A stretch of 16,099 nucleotides of DNA. Source: DAIDHZ01 sp965370365 (GTDB lineage: Bacteria > Chlamydiota > Chlamydiia > Chlamydiales > SM23-39). Shown one piece after another: positions 1-6,577 of the stretch; the stretch's first letter is position 1; each line of letters opens with the position of its first letter. The notes beneath the pieces were generated by a model, which did no database searches, was not told the DNA's origin, and saw nothing but the letters and a program-made list of their open reading frames with translations. Position numbers and translations under genes: made by a program. Location: the NCBI GenBank assembly GCA_965370365.1, contig CBDUSP010000034.1, forward strand, positions 1 through 16,099, given 5' to 3'.

Positions 1-573
1 AATAAGCAAAAAATACATGCCAGCCCGATCTTTTGTCCCTGTGAAAAAGCATCTTCTCTTATCCAAGAGAGCATAAGCCAAGCAAAAGAAGAAGGAGATT
101 CTCTTGGGGGGATTGTTAAAGGCATAGCTGAGGTTCCTCCGGGTCTTGGGGATCCTGTGTACCGAAAGATCGAGGCTCTGCTTGCATTTGCGATGCTTTC
201 GATTCCAGCGAGTAAAGGGTTTGAAATTGGGGAAGGATTTGCTTCTTCTCGGATGAGAGGCTCCGAGCATAACGACGGGTTTGATATCACAGATGGAGAC
301 GTGCATCCTGCAAGCAATCACGCAGGAGGACTTTTAGGGGGGATCTCGACAGGAGAGCCTCTTTTTTTCAGAGTTGCTTTCAAGCCAACATCGAGCATTA
401 AAAAAGAGCAGCAAACGGTTTCTGTAAAAGGAGAAAGAGCGACCATGCAGCTTTCTCAAAAAGCTAGACATGATCCATGCGTTGCAATTCGCGCAGTTCC
501 TGTAGTAGAGGCGATGACAGCACTTGTGTTGGCAGACGCCCTTCTTATGGACCGGGGTGGTTTTGTAAAATGA
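1..573 (+). CDS. aroC: Chorismate synthase, C-terminal part (5' end outside window)
   Basis: The reading frame is open from base 1 to the TGA at 571-573, giving the last 190 residues. Chorismate synthase converts EPSP to chorismate with reduced FMN, the last step of the shikimate pathway, in the cytosol. The visible part holds the glycine-rich FMN/EPSP region (NHAGGLLGGISTGEP, roughly codons 103-117) and the C-terminal family signature RHDPCVAIRAVPVVEAM. The full protein is usually about 350-390 residues, so roughly half is missing, only because the window starts inside the gene. A TPR gene follows 40 bp downstream on the same strand. Two short pieces of this gene (about 199-214 and 504-526) recur fused together at 1379-1413. 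Family assignment is secure; whether this copy is complete upstream cannot be seen. Confidence 0.95.
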   Translation, partial: NKQKIHASPIFCPCEKASSLIQESISQAKEEGDSLGGIVKGIAEVPPGLGDPVYRKIEALLAFAMLSIPASKGFEIGEGFASSRMRGSEHNDGFDITDGDVHPASNHAGGLLGGISTGEPLFFRVAFKPTSSIKKEQQTVSVKGERATMQLSQKARHDPCVAIRAVPVVEAMTALVLADALLMDRGGFVK

Positions 574-613
574 TTGGGGCTCAGGTAGTTATCTTTTTTA
601 GGAAGAGGAGAGG

Positions 614-1369
614 ATGATTTCTCCTAGAGATTACTCTCTATGGAGAGTGAGTGAGTCACCTCCATCAGCTCAAGCTGAAGGCAGCTATTCGTCAGGAGAT
701 CGTAGAACTGTATCGTTAACAGAAAATCCTCAGAGAGTAAATGGCCTAAAAAGCGCTCTCAAAAAGAATAATAATCGCTCGGAAGAGCGTGGGCCTTGCG
801 CAGAACAGAGCAAGGTCGATGGGCGTCAAGCAAACAAGAATCATTATTATCAGGGAGCTGCTGCAGAAAGGAAGGGAAACTGGGAAGGTGCGCTAGCTCA
901 TTACGGAGAAAGTCTTTCTTTGGCGAAACGTTATTTCCCCGATGATATAGCCAGCTATCACCAGTTAATAGGAAAAGTCTATCAGACTCAAGGAAAGAGT
1001 GATCTCGCTTTGCAAAGCTATACACAGGCTCTTAGGTTGCGAGAAATACGCGTCAGGGAGTCAAAAGAAGAAGTTAGTAGGCTTGTTGTTCTTTATGAAC
1101 GCATAGCAGGTATATACGAGCATCAAGGCAAACTAAATAAAGCTTTAGAATTTTACAACCATGAATACAGCATGATCAGAGGGTTCTCTTTTCCCAAAGC
1201 TTTGTCTCCAACCGAGGTGTTAGCAGACAAGATACAGAAGTTGGAACAAAAAATATCTCAGCCATCAAGAAGCTTTGAGCAAGGAGCCCTCTTGACCGAT
1301 CCAGAAAAGAAGAGTAGACCGAAAGAAGATGCCTCAGGTTGCTCATGCTCTGACTGTGTTATTGCATAA
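614..1369 (+). CDS. TPR-repeat protein ending in a eukaryotic-type CaaX box; candidate host-targeted effector
   Basis: This 251-aa protein starts at an ATG behind a strong ribosome site (aggagagg, 604-611). Residues 1-70 are polar and look disordered. Three TPR-like helix pairs follow at about 73-106, 114-147 and 158-190, with typical motifs such as YYQGAAAERKGNWEGALAHY and YQTQGKSDLALQSYTQAL. The tail has a basic patch (KKSRPK, 232-237), then GCSCSDCVIA. The last four residues, CVIA, fit a CaaX prenylation box (cysteine 248, two aliphatics, alanine) and equal that of yeast a-factor. Cys243 and Cys245 just upstream resemble palmitoylation sites in Ras-type tails. Bacteria do not prenylate proteins, so the tail would matter only in a eukaryotic host; this is inference. 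No signal peptide or membrane segment is visible, so secretion would have to be by type III or another direct route. It could simply be a cytosolic TPR scaffold with a chance C-terminus. Confidence 0.85.
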   Translation: MISPRDYSLWRVSESPPSAQAEGSYSSGDRRTVSLTENPQRVNGLKSALKKNNNRSEERGPCAEQSKVDGRQANKNHYYQGAAAERKGNWEGALAHYGESLSLAKRYFPDDIASYHQLIGKVYQTQGKSDLALQSYTQALRLREIRVRESKEEVSRLVVLYERIAGIYEHQGKLNKALEFYNHEYSMIRGFSFPKALSPTEVLADKIQKLEQKISQPSRSFEQGALLTDPEKKSRPKEDASGCSCSDCVIA

Positions 1370-1370
1370 C

Positions 1371-1413
1371 CAATGATCTCGATTCCAGCGAGTAGAGGCG
1401 ATGACAGCGCTTG
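1371..1413 (+). pseudogene. Chimeric scar of two aroC fragments joined at a shared agta
   Basis: Bases 1379-1394 match aroC 199-214 exactly (16/16). Bases 1391-1413 match aroC 504-526 with one change (22/23). The two overlap at agta, so the piece looks like an aroC copy with 293 bp deleted between short direct repeats. The match weakens leftwards to about 1371 (13/16 over 1371-1386) and ends to the right at 1413. The deletion is not a multiple of three, so the copy is dead. It sits directly after the TPR stop codon, suggesting a past tandem duplication spanning the end of aroC and the TPR gene. Confidence 0.75.
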
Positions 1414-1452
1414 ATTTGGGTATAAAATAAGTGGAGACTCGTATAGTTTTTT

Positions 1453-1481
1453 TTGACGTAAAATAATTTCTTTCTTAAACT
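1453..1481 (+). promoter_or_regulatory. Predicted sigma-70-type promoter for the 98-aa gene
   Basis: The -35 box TTGACG (1453-1458) and -10 box TAAACT (1476-1481) are separated by 17 bp. Transcription would start near 1488, leaving a leader of about 38 nt that includes the aaggag ribosome site at 1514-1519. The call rests on consensus matching only. Confidence 0.5.
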
Positions 1482-1525
1482 GCCTGTCATTTATCAGAGA
1501 ACTCTTAAATATTAAGGAGAATTTT

Positions 1526-1822
1526 ATGTCAGTATCGCCGAAAACAACCTCACCAGTAGAGAAACCACTTGTTTCTCCCCAGCAATCACCAAAAGAAATT
1601 TCTAAAGAAGACCAAAAAGTAAATGAACAAAAAAAGGTAATTCAGCCTTCAACAGGCTGCAATTTTACGAAAACACTTGAATATGGTGCATTTGGCGCCG
1701 CTCTTGGCGCAGGCGCTGTACTTACAGCTTCTAAACTTGGTGTGGGGGAGGCTTCCCAAAAAATGATGACCGTAGCTGCAGCAGCTGGTTTGGTTGTAGG
1801 CGCAGTTCTAGCTCCAAAATAA
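1526..1822 (+). CDS. 98-aa protein with Ser/Pro-rich N-terminus and two-helix hydrophobic C-terminus
   Basis: The start ATG lies 6 nt after aaggag (1514-1519). Residues 1-45 are rich in Ser, Thr, Pro, Lys and Gln, with no signal peptide. Residues about 52-70 and 79-96 are two Gly/Ala-rich hydrophobic stretches (for example YGAFGAALGAGAVL and VAAAAGLVVGAVLA) split by a short polar turn, ending at a C-terminal Lys. A polar N-terminus followed by a bilobed hydrophobic hairpin recalls chlamydial inclusion-membrane (Inc) proteins, but the helices are small-residue-rich and the protein is short. It could equally be an inner-membrane or glycine-zipper protein. It has its own predicted promoter and a hairpin over its stop codon, so it is probably monocistronic. 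No specific family recognised. Confidence 0.75.
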   Translation: MSVSPKTTSPVEKPLVSPQQSPKEISKEDQKVNEQKKVIQPSTGCNFTKTLEYGAFGAALGAGAVLTASKLGVGEASQKMMTVAAAAGLVVGAVLAPK

Positions 1823-1842
1823 AGATCTGTTTTTAGGTCTTT
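1821..1842 (+). terminator. Small hairpin overlapping the stop codon of the 98-aa gene
   Basis: AAAGATCT (1821-1828) pairs with AGGTCTTT (1835-1842), including one G-U pair, over a 6-nt loop. The stop codon (1820-1822) runs into the stem. There is no strong T-run after it, so it may be a weak terminator or an mRNA-stabilising end. Confidence 0.35.
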
Positions 1843-1856
1843 CTAATAACGGTGTC

Positions 1857-1886
1857 TTGCTTACCAGCAGGACATCGGTTTATACT
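1857..1886 (+). promoter_or_regulatory. Predicted promoter of uup, giving a leaderless mRNA
   Basis: TTGCTT (1857-1862), an 18-bp spacer and TATACT (1881-1886) sit immediately before the uup ATG at 1894. Only 7 nt separate the -10 box from the start codon, so transcription should begin at or next to the A of the ATG. No Shine-Dalgarno sequence is visible. Confidence 0.6.
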
Positions 1887-1893
1887 ATAAATC

Positions 1894-3654
1894 ATGGACC
1901 TTCTAATTAGTTGTCAGGATTTATCAAAATCCTTCGCCTCTCGTATCCTTTTTGAGACTCTTTCGTTGCGTATTTTTTCCGGAGATCGGATAGGACTCAT
2001 CGGTTTAAACGGCTGTGGGAAATCAACGCTTTTAAAAATTTTGGTAGGCCTTGAGACCCAAGACTCTGGCATTATCTCGCCTCGAAAAGGTCTGAAAATT
2101 GGATATCTTCCTCAATCCTGTGATTTCCCGGCTCTAAGCCCGAAACAGATTTTATTAAACACGCTTGCTGAAAAGACAAAAATCCCTGATTACGAACATG
2201 CGCTAATTGCTGATACGTGGCTGAGCAAACTTGGATTTACAGGAAAAGAACCTACTGCAGATAGGCTCTCTGGCGGGTGGAAAAAACGACTTGGATTAGC
2301 AGATGAGCTAATCTTATCGCCTGATATCCTTCTTTTAGATGAGCCGACAAACCATTTGGATTTAGAAGGTGTTCTTTGGCTTGAAAAATTCCTTCTTCGA
2401 GAGGCCCCGACCTATCTTGTGGTCAGTCATGATCGCTATTTTTTACAGCATGTAACTGAAAAAATGATTGAAATTGGTCGCGTATACCCAAAAGGGATTT
2501 TTGCAGTCGATGGCTCATACATGCATTTTCTTTCTAAAAAAGAAGAATTTATTAAAGGACAGATTGCTCAAGAGCAATCGCTTGCGACAAAAGCAAGGAG
2601 AGAAACGGAGTGGTTGCGTCAAGGGGTCAAGGCAAGGACGACAAAATCGCAATCGCGCATCGATGAGGCGGGGGAAATTTTAAAGGCGCATGCGGATATA
2701 AAAGAAAGAAATACACAGAAAACAGCAGGCGTTGGGTTTGCAGCAACGGAGAGGGAAACAAAAAAGCTCGTTGTCGCAAAGAATTTAAAAAAGGAGATTG
2801 GAGGGAGAGATCTTTTCAGGAATTTTGATTTTACCCTTTCTCCAGGAGTGCGTTTGGGCTTAATGGGAGCAAATGGGTCTGGGAAAACAACGCTTTTGCG
2901 CCTGATTTCTGGAGAGATTCTCCCAACTCAAGGAACGATTAAACGAGCAGATGATCTTAAAGTTGTTACCTTCGATCAGCACCGCTCTCAGCTTCCTTTA
3001 GACCTTTCTTTAAAAGAGGCATTGTCTCCAGATGGCGACTATGTTGAGTTTCGAGGGCAAAAAATCCATGTAAATGGGTGGTGCAAGCGGTTTTTATTTT
3101 CTCCAGACATTCTTGAAATGCCAATTAAAAGGCTCTCTGGCGGAGAAAGGGCAAGGATTGCCATTGCGCATCTCATGCTCCAAAATGCCGATGTCCTTCT
3201 CTTAGATGAGCCCACAAATGATTTAGATATCCCCACCTTGGAAGCTCTTGAAGAGAGCCTGCTCGATTTTCCTGGCGCCGTTGTGTTAATTACACATGAC
3301 AGGTGCATGATGGACCGCATTTGTAATACAATTTGTTCTCTTGGGCGACCTGACGATGTTGTGTTTTACGCTGATTACAGCCAGTGGGAAGCATCCAAAA
3401 AACCTTCCCAAAAAGAGGCGGTAAAAAAGGCGTCTCCAAAACTTGCTCATGCAGAGAGAAAGGAATACAACGCAATTGAGGGCAAGATTACAAAACTAGA
3501 AGACAAGCTCCACAACCTAACGCGTAGATTAGATGAAGAAGCAGAAAACTCAGAGGCGCTTGCCAAAGTATGCACTGAGATAGGTCTTGTTGAAACCCAA
3601 ATTGAACAGCTTTATTTACGCTTTGAGCAGCTTGATCAGCTAAGGAAACACTGA
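1894..3654 (+). CDS. uup: ABC-F family ATPase, Uup type
   Basis: This 586-aa soluble protein has two ABC ATPase domains and no membrane segments. Domain 1 has Walker A GLNGCGKST (37-45), signature LSGG (125-128) and Walker B LLLDEP ending near 151. Domain 2 has GANGSGKTT (325-333), LSGG (414-417) and LLLDEP (435-440). The inter-domain linker (about 215-275) has the charged helical pattern EWLRQGVKARTTKSQSR typical of Uup, and a Lys/Glu-rich coiled coil fills the C-terminus (about 505-586). ABC-F proteins bind the ribosomal E site or, for Uup, also branched DNA. E. coli Uup is linked to transposon precise excision and ribosome function; the role here is inferred. E. coli Uup is about 635 aa, so this is slightly short. 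The start fits the family N-terminus and a leaderless promoter. The gene converges on osmC with an 11-bp gap and no clear terminator. Confidence 0.93.
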   Translation: MDLLISCQDLSKSFASRILFETLSLRIFSGDRIGLIGLNGCGKSTLLKILVGLETQDSGIISPRKGLKIGYLPQSCDFPALSPKQILLNTLAEKTKIPDYEHALIADTWLSKLGFTGKEPTADRLSGGWKKRLGLADELILSPDILLLDEPTNHLDLEGVLWLEKFLLREAPTYLVVSHDRYFLQHVTEKMIEIGRVYPKGIFAVDGSYMHFLSKKEEFIKGQIAQEQSLATKARRETEWLRQGVKARTTKSQSRIDEAGEILKAHADIKERNTQKTAGVGFAATERETKKLVVAKNLKKEIGGRDLFRNFDFTLSPGVRLGLMGANGSGKTTLLRLISGEILPTQGTIKRADDLKVVTFDQHRSQLPLDLSLKEALSPDGDYVEFRGQKIHVNGWCKRFLFSPDILEMPIKRLSGGERARIAIAHLMLQNADVLLLDEPTNDLDIPTLEALEESLLDFPGAVVLITHDRCMMDRICNTICSLGRPDDVVFYADYSQWEASKKPSQKEAVKKASPKLAHAERKEYNAIEGKITKLEDKLHNLTRRLDEEAENSEALAKVCTEIGLVETQIEQLYLRFEQLDQLRKH

Positions 3655-3665
3655 TCAATGCCTCC

Positions 3666-4100
3666 TCAAGAAATGTTGATATTGAAGGTTTTTCCACTCT
3701 TTACTGAGTTGCTAACTGCGCAGTCTTTAATGGCATCGTCAAGTGTCTTTTTTGTTTTTTCAGGGTCCGTTGCTCCCGTAACATCGAGTGTAATGTCTAG
3801 ATGGGTCATTTCCAGACCCGCTTCTGAGGGAGCCTTGTCAACGGTGAGCTTTGCTTTTCCAACAATCTCTTTAAACTCAAGTTTTGCCTTTTCAGCGTAA
3901 ACCTTAAAGGTTGCAATTACACAGCTCACAACAGAGAGAGCGAAAAGATCTTCTGGGGAGTACCCTCCACCGGGACCTTTGAATTCAGGGGGGATTGCGG
4001 TTGTGATGGGAGGAAGCTCGTCTACCTTTGATTCCCAAGTAGAGAGGACTCCGCTGGTGGCTGTTGCTTCTACTTCGAATTCCATGGGAAATTTGATCAT
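3666..4100 (-). CDS. OsmC/Ohr-family peroxide-detoxifying protein
   Basis: This 144-aa cytosolic protein matches the OsmC superfamily. It has an N-terminal beta stretch, the segment GGGYSPEDLFALSVVSCVIATF with the first catalytic cysteine (about residue 60), and a second one in IKDCAVSNSVKSG near residue 128. In characterised members the two cysteines reduce organic or inorganic hydroperoxides by a thiol mechanism. The start ATG (4098-4100) follows aaggag by 8 nt, a conventional ribosome site unlike its leaderless neighbours. It is transcribed away from the SET-domain gene and converges on uup. The subfamily (OsmC, Ohr or YhfA-like) and the physiological reductant cannot be settled from sequence alone. 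Confidence 0.9.
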   Translation of the reverse strand: MIKFPMEFEVEATATSGVLSTWESKVDELPPITTAIPPEFKGPGGGYSPEDLFALSVVSCVIATFKVYAEKAKLEFKEIVGKAKLTVDKAPSEAGLEMTHLDITLDVTGATDPEKTKKTLDDAIKDCAVSNSVKSGKTFNINIS

Positions 4101-4148
4101 TTTTCAGTCTCCTTATTAAAAATTTGAGTTTGCCTCTCTTTTCCTTTT

Positions 4149-4176
4149 TTGTCTTTTAGAAAGTATTTGGTATACT
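4149..4176 (+). promoter_or_regulatory. Predicted promoter of the SET-CA-rlmB operon, leaderless
   Basis: TTGTCT (4149-4154), 16 bp and TATACT (4171-4176) precede the ATG at 4185 by 8 nt. The same TATACT box at nearly the same distance occurs before uup. No ribosome site is visible. An in-frame TTG at 4149 would lengthen the protein by 12 residues, but it falls in the -35 box and is unlikely to be the start. Confidence 0.6.
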
Positions 4177-4184
4177 TAAGCGCC

Positions 4185-4817
4185 ATGGATAAGAAACGAC
4201 GTATCTGCATTGAGAGAGATGGGGTTCAAGAATTTATAACGATCGAAGAGTGGGAGAAAATGAGCGGTACTTCCTTTTCGACAGTCCTTGAGTTTGAAAA
4301 GCTTAAGCTCAGAGATAAGATCCAGAAAAAAACAAAAAAACTCTACGAAAAAGGACAGCTCACTCGCCAGCAGGTGTGGTTTGGAAGCTATTTTAAAAAA
4401 GAGATAGAAGAAGGGACGTTGCCAGACGTTGTTTTGCGCTACATCAATCCGGCTTTAGGTTGGGGCGTGTTTGCAAGACGCAAGTTCAAGAAGATGGAGT
4501 TTATCGCTGAGTATTCGGGTTTGTTACGCAAAAGCAAGCGAAGTGATCGAGAAAATGCCTACTGCTTTGAGCATACCTTTTCAAGTGGTGTCAAAACTCC
4601 CTACACAATTGACGCGCAAGAGAAGGGAGGGATTGGAAGGTTAGTCAATCATGGTACTTTTGCCAATCTCCAGTCTTCTTTGGCAACAATCGATTTTTTA
4701 TCCCATGTGGTGTTGATCACAAATAAAGAAATCGAGGCAGGAGAGCAGCTGGTCTATGACTATGGTCCCGACTACTGGTCAAAAAGAGAATCTCCAATAG
4801 ATGTGAGGAAGGTATGA
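4185..4817 (+). CDS. SET-domain protein lysine methyltransferase, chlamydial NUE-like
   Basis: A 210-aa protein starting at ATG 4185. The C-terminal half is a compact SET domain: GWGVFA (92-97), YSG (110-112), RLVNHG (152-157) and the catalytic-site YDYG (191-194). The usual NHS is here NHG, and the Cys-rich pre-SET and post-SET modules are absent. The N-terminal 80 residues are basic and helical. SET enzymes transfer methyl from SAM to lysines. Chlamydial homologues are reported to methylate histones or the chlamydial histone-like protein, and NUE is described as secreted into host cells. Whether this one is secreted or acts on Hc1-like proteins is inference. It overlaps the carbonic anhydrase gene by 4 bp (ATGA), so the two are translationally coupled, which argues for steady co-expression with housekeeping genes. 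Confidence 0.88.
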   Translation: MDKKRRICIERDGVQEFITIEEWEKMSGTSFSTVLEFEKLKLRDKIQKKTKKLYEKGQLTRQQVWFGSYFKKEIEEGTLPDVVLRYINPALGWGVFARRKFKKMEFIAEYSGLLRKSKRSDRENAYCFEHTFSSGVKTPYTIDAQEKGGIGRLVNHGTFANLQSSLATIDFLSHVVLITNKEIEAGEQLVYDYGPDYWSKRESPIDVRKV

Positions 4818-5446
4818 AAAATCTGTTTGAAAACAATGAAAACTGGATCAAGTCGCGACTTGCTAAAGATCCTGAATTTTTTTCCAAAAGCGCAAAGGAC
4901 CAGGCTCCAGCGTATCTTTGGATTGGATGTTCTGATAGTAGAGTCCCTGCAAACGAGATTGTGGGGCTTGAACCTGGAGAGCTATTTGTTCACCGAAATC
5001 TCGCAAATTTATGTCTGCATACGGACTTTAGTTGTCTTTCTGTTCTTGAGTTTGCTGTCGATGTATTGAAGATCGAGCATGTGATTGTTTGCGGTCATTA
5101 CAACTGTGCGGGTGTAAAAGCTGCGATGGAAGACCATCAATTGGGTCTTGTTGACAACTGGTTGCGCAATATTCGCGATGTTTACGCAGCAAATAAAGAG
5201 GAGCTCGATCAAATCGGTGATTTGAAAAAGCGGTATAATCGCCTGGTGGAACTCAACGTACAGCAGCAGGTAAAAAATGTGTGTCACACGACCATTGTTC
5301 AGAGCGCTTGGCATAGATCGCAGCCACTCACAGTGCATGGATGGGTGTATGACTTAGGCGCTGGAAAATTAAAAGATCTTGGATGTACTTCTTCTTCTAT
5401 GAAAGATGTGGATGAGGTTTATCGCACGAAGCCGGGGAGTGGATAA
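4814..5446 (+). CDS. Beta-class carbonic anhydrase
   Basis: This 210-aa enzyme interconverts CO2 and bicarbonate using zinc. The zinc ligands Cys39, His95 and Cys98 are present, as is the Asp41/Arg43 dyad in the hallmark WIGCSDSRVPA, together with FVHRNLAN and VCGHYNCAG. Length fits bacterial beta-CAs (about 200-230 aa). No signal peptide, so cytosolic; it probably supplies bicarbonate for carboxylation reactions. The start ATG overlaps the stop of the SET gene, and its own stop TAA abuts the GTG of rlmB with no gap, so the three genes form one transcript. The pairing of a host-mimic-type methyltransferase with a carbonic anhydrase is unexpected but need not be functional. Confidence 0.95.
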   Translation: MKNLFENNENWIKSRLAKDPEFFSKSAKDQAPAYLWIGCSDSRVPANEIVGLEPGELFVHRNLANLCLHTDFSCLSVLEFAVDVLKIEHVIVCGHYNCAGVKAAMEDHQLGLVDNWLRNIRDVYAANKEELDQIGDLKKRYNRLVELNVQQQVKNVCHTTIVQSAWHRSQPLTVHGWVYDLGAGKLKDLGCTSSSMKDVDEVYRTKPGSG

Positions 5447-6196
5447 GTGAAGCGGGAAATTCCCAAAAACCAGCTTATTATGGGGGTTCATGCAATATCT
5501 GAGGTTCTCAAGAGCAATCCATCTAGGCTAATTCATGTTTTTGCGCAAAAGGATCGAAAATCAGAAATCACGGCTCTTTGTAAGGAAAAGAAGGTTCCGA
5601 TCACATTTTGTTCCTTTGACGCTCTTTCTAAAATGGTGGGGACAGAGTCCCATCAATCGTTTGTCGCTCAAGTCCCTCCGAGAGAATATCTCTCCTTAAA
5701 AGAGTTTTTGGCCGAAGATAAAGAAACCAGCATTGTCTTAATGCTCGATCAGATTTTTGATCCTCAAAATTTTGGCGCTCTTCTTCGAAGCGCGGAGTGC
5801 TTTGGAGTCGATGCCGTTGTCTTTTCTAAAAATCGGGGTGCTGAAGTTACACCAAGTGTAACGAAAGCAAGCTGTGGGGCATCAGAGATTCTTCCCTTGG
5901 TGCGTGTTTCTAACCTTGCAGAGGCGGTTAGTCAGTTTCAAGAATCTGGCTTTGAGGCCGTTGCAAGTGTTTTAAGTGAAGGGGCTAAAAGTTTACTTGG
6001 CTTCGAATTCCAAGAAAAAACACTTCTTATTGTGGGATCTGAAGGAGAGGGGATTCAACCTTTAATTCAAAAGCGGTGTGATGAGATGGTCTATATTCCG
6101 ATGGAAGGGCAGATTCAGTCGCTTAATGTCGCGCAAGCAACATCTATCCTTCTTTATGCGGCCAAAGCAAAGATAGGCTTGAGCCCCCGTGAATAG
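5447..6196 (+). CDS. rlmB: 23S rRNA 2'-O-ribose methyltransferase, RlmB/TrmH (SpoU) family
   Basis: 249 aa. An N-terminal substrate-binding domain (about 8-78, beginning LIMGVHAISEVLK) precedes the SPOUT knot domain. Motif 1 is DPQNFGALLRSAECFG (105-120, with Asn108 and Arg114), motif 2 is VGSEGEG (196-202), motif 3 is IPMEGQIQSLNVAQA (217-231). RlmB methylates G2251 of 23S rRNA in E. coli; other TrmH-family targets are possible. The start is GTG at 5447, right after the stop of the carbonic anhydrase gene, with ggggag (about 5433-5438) as ribosome site. An internal ATG, 11 codons in, is less likely because residues before LIMG are typical of the family. The last 53 bp overlap an antisense small gene. 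Confidence 0.92.
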   Translation: MKREIPKNQLIMGVHAISEVLKSNPSRLIHVFAQKDRKSEITALCKEKKVPITFCSFDALSKMVGTESHQSFVAQVPPREYLSLKEFLAEDKETSIVLMLDQIFDPQNFGALLRSAECFGVDAVVFSKNRGAEVTPSVTKASCGASEILPLVRVSNLAEAVSQFQESGFEAVASVLSEGAKSLLGFEFQEKTLLIVGSEGEGIQPLIQKRCDEMVYIPMEGQIQSLNVAQATSILLYAAKAKIGLSPRE

Positions 6197-6431
6197 AGAT
6201 CCAGGTGTCGATGTCCACTTCAAGGATTTTTGCAAGCGTGATGATCTCGGTTAGCTCTTCCCATTCTTCGACAATCTGCGCGTCAGCGATTAGACCAAGA
6301 AGCTCGTTGTAATACTTACTATCATCATCGATCATTCCCTTATCGACGCATTGATCGAGAAGAACACGGATGATCTCCAAGTTCTCGATGACTTCTTTTT
6401 TTGCTTTTGCAAGTACAGGATCTTTTGCCAT
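6144..6431 (-). CDS. 95-aa acidic helical protein, antisense overlap with rlmB
   Basis: This small protein is mostly helical and acidic (for example VIENLEIIRVLLDQC and IVEEWEELTEIITLAK), with no membrane segment or signal peptide. I recognise no family. Its reality is supported by balanced composition, by a start ATG (6429-6431) with a well-formed promoter 7 nt upstream, and by its position reading away from the repeat array. Its last 17 codons are antisense to the end of rlmB. It may end earlier in related strains; the tail after about residue 80 (HGGSSLSLLWPHKEG) lies largely in the overlap and may be poorly conserved. Confidence 0.65.
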   Translation of the reverse strand: MAKDPVLAKAKKEVIENLEIIRVLLDQCVDKGMIDDDSKYYNELLGLIADAQIVEEWEELTEIITLAKILEVDIDTWISIHGGSSLSLLWPHKEG

Positions 6432-6438
6432 AGTCTTT

Positions 6439-6468
6439 TCTATAGCATGACAGGTGTCATCGTGGCAA
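6439..6468 (-). promoter_or_regulatory. Predicted promoter of the 95-aa gene, leaderless
   Basis: On the minus strand TTGCCA (6463-6468), an 18-bp spacer and TATAGA (6439-6444) stand 7 nt before the ATG at 6431. No ribosome site lies between. This is the same arrangement as at uup and the SET gene. Confidence 0.5.
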
Positions 6469-6475
6469 TAGCTCA

Positions 6476-6577
6476 GCTAAAAATGAACAGGATATGCTTC
6501 GCTTGGCCATAGATCTTTTGAGTTAAAGGCTACCTCATCACAACTCTCCGCTAAAAATGAACAGGATACGCTTCGCT
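6476..6577 (+). repeat. Direct repeat pair of 28 bp entering the hairpin array
   Basis: gctaaaaatgaacaggat begins both copies. The full 28-bp units at 6476-6503 and 6550-6577 differ at one base (27/28). The first copy is an isolated start of the array that breaks off after one module; the second continues into the large palindrome. The 374 bp between the genes (6432-6805) otherwise hold only the 95-aa promoter and this repeat material. Confidence 0.8.

Noticed and set aside
3658..3900. 80-codon plus-strand open frame just after uup
   Set aside because: Antisense shadow of the OsmC-family gene, which has both catalytic cysteines and a good ribosome site.
4149..4184. Upstream TTG start adding 12 residues to the SET protein
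   Set aside because: The TTG falls in the predicted -35 box and the extension has no ribosome site.
5009..5338. 109-codon minus-strand open frame
   Set aside because: Fully antisense to the beta-carbonic anhydrase gene with its zinc-site codons; no start signal.
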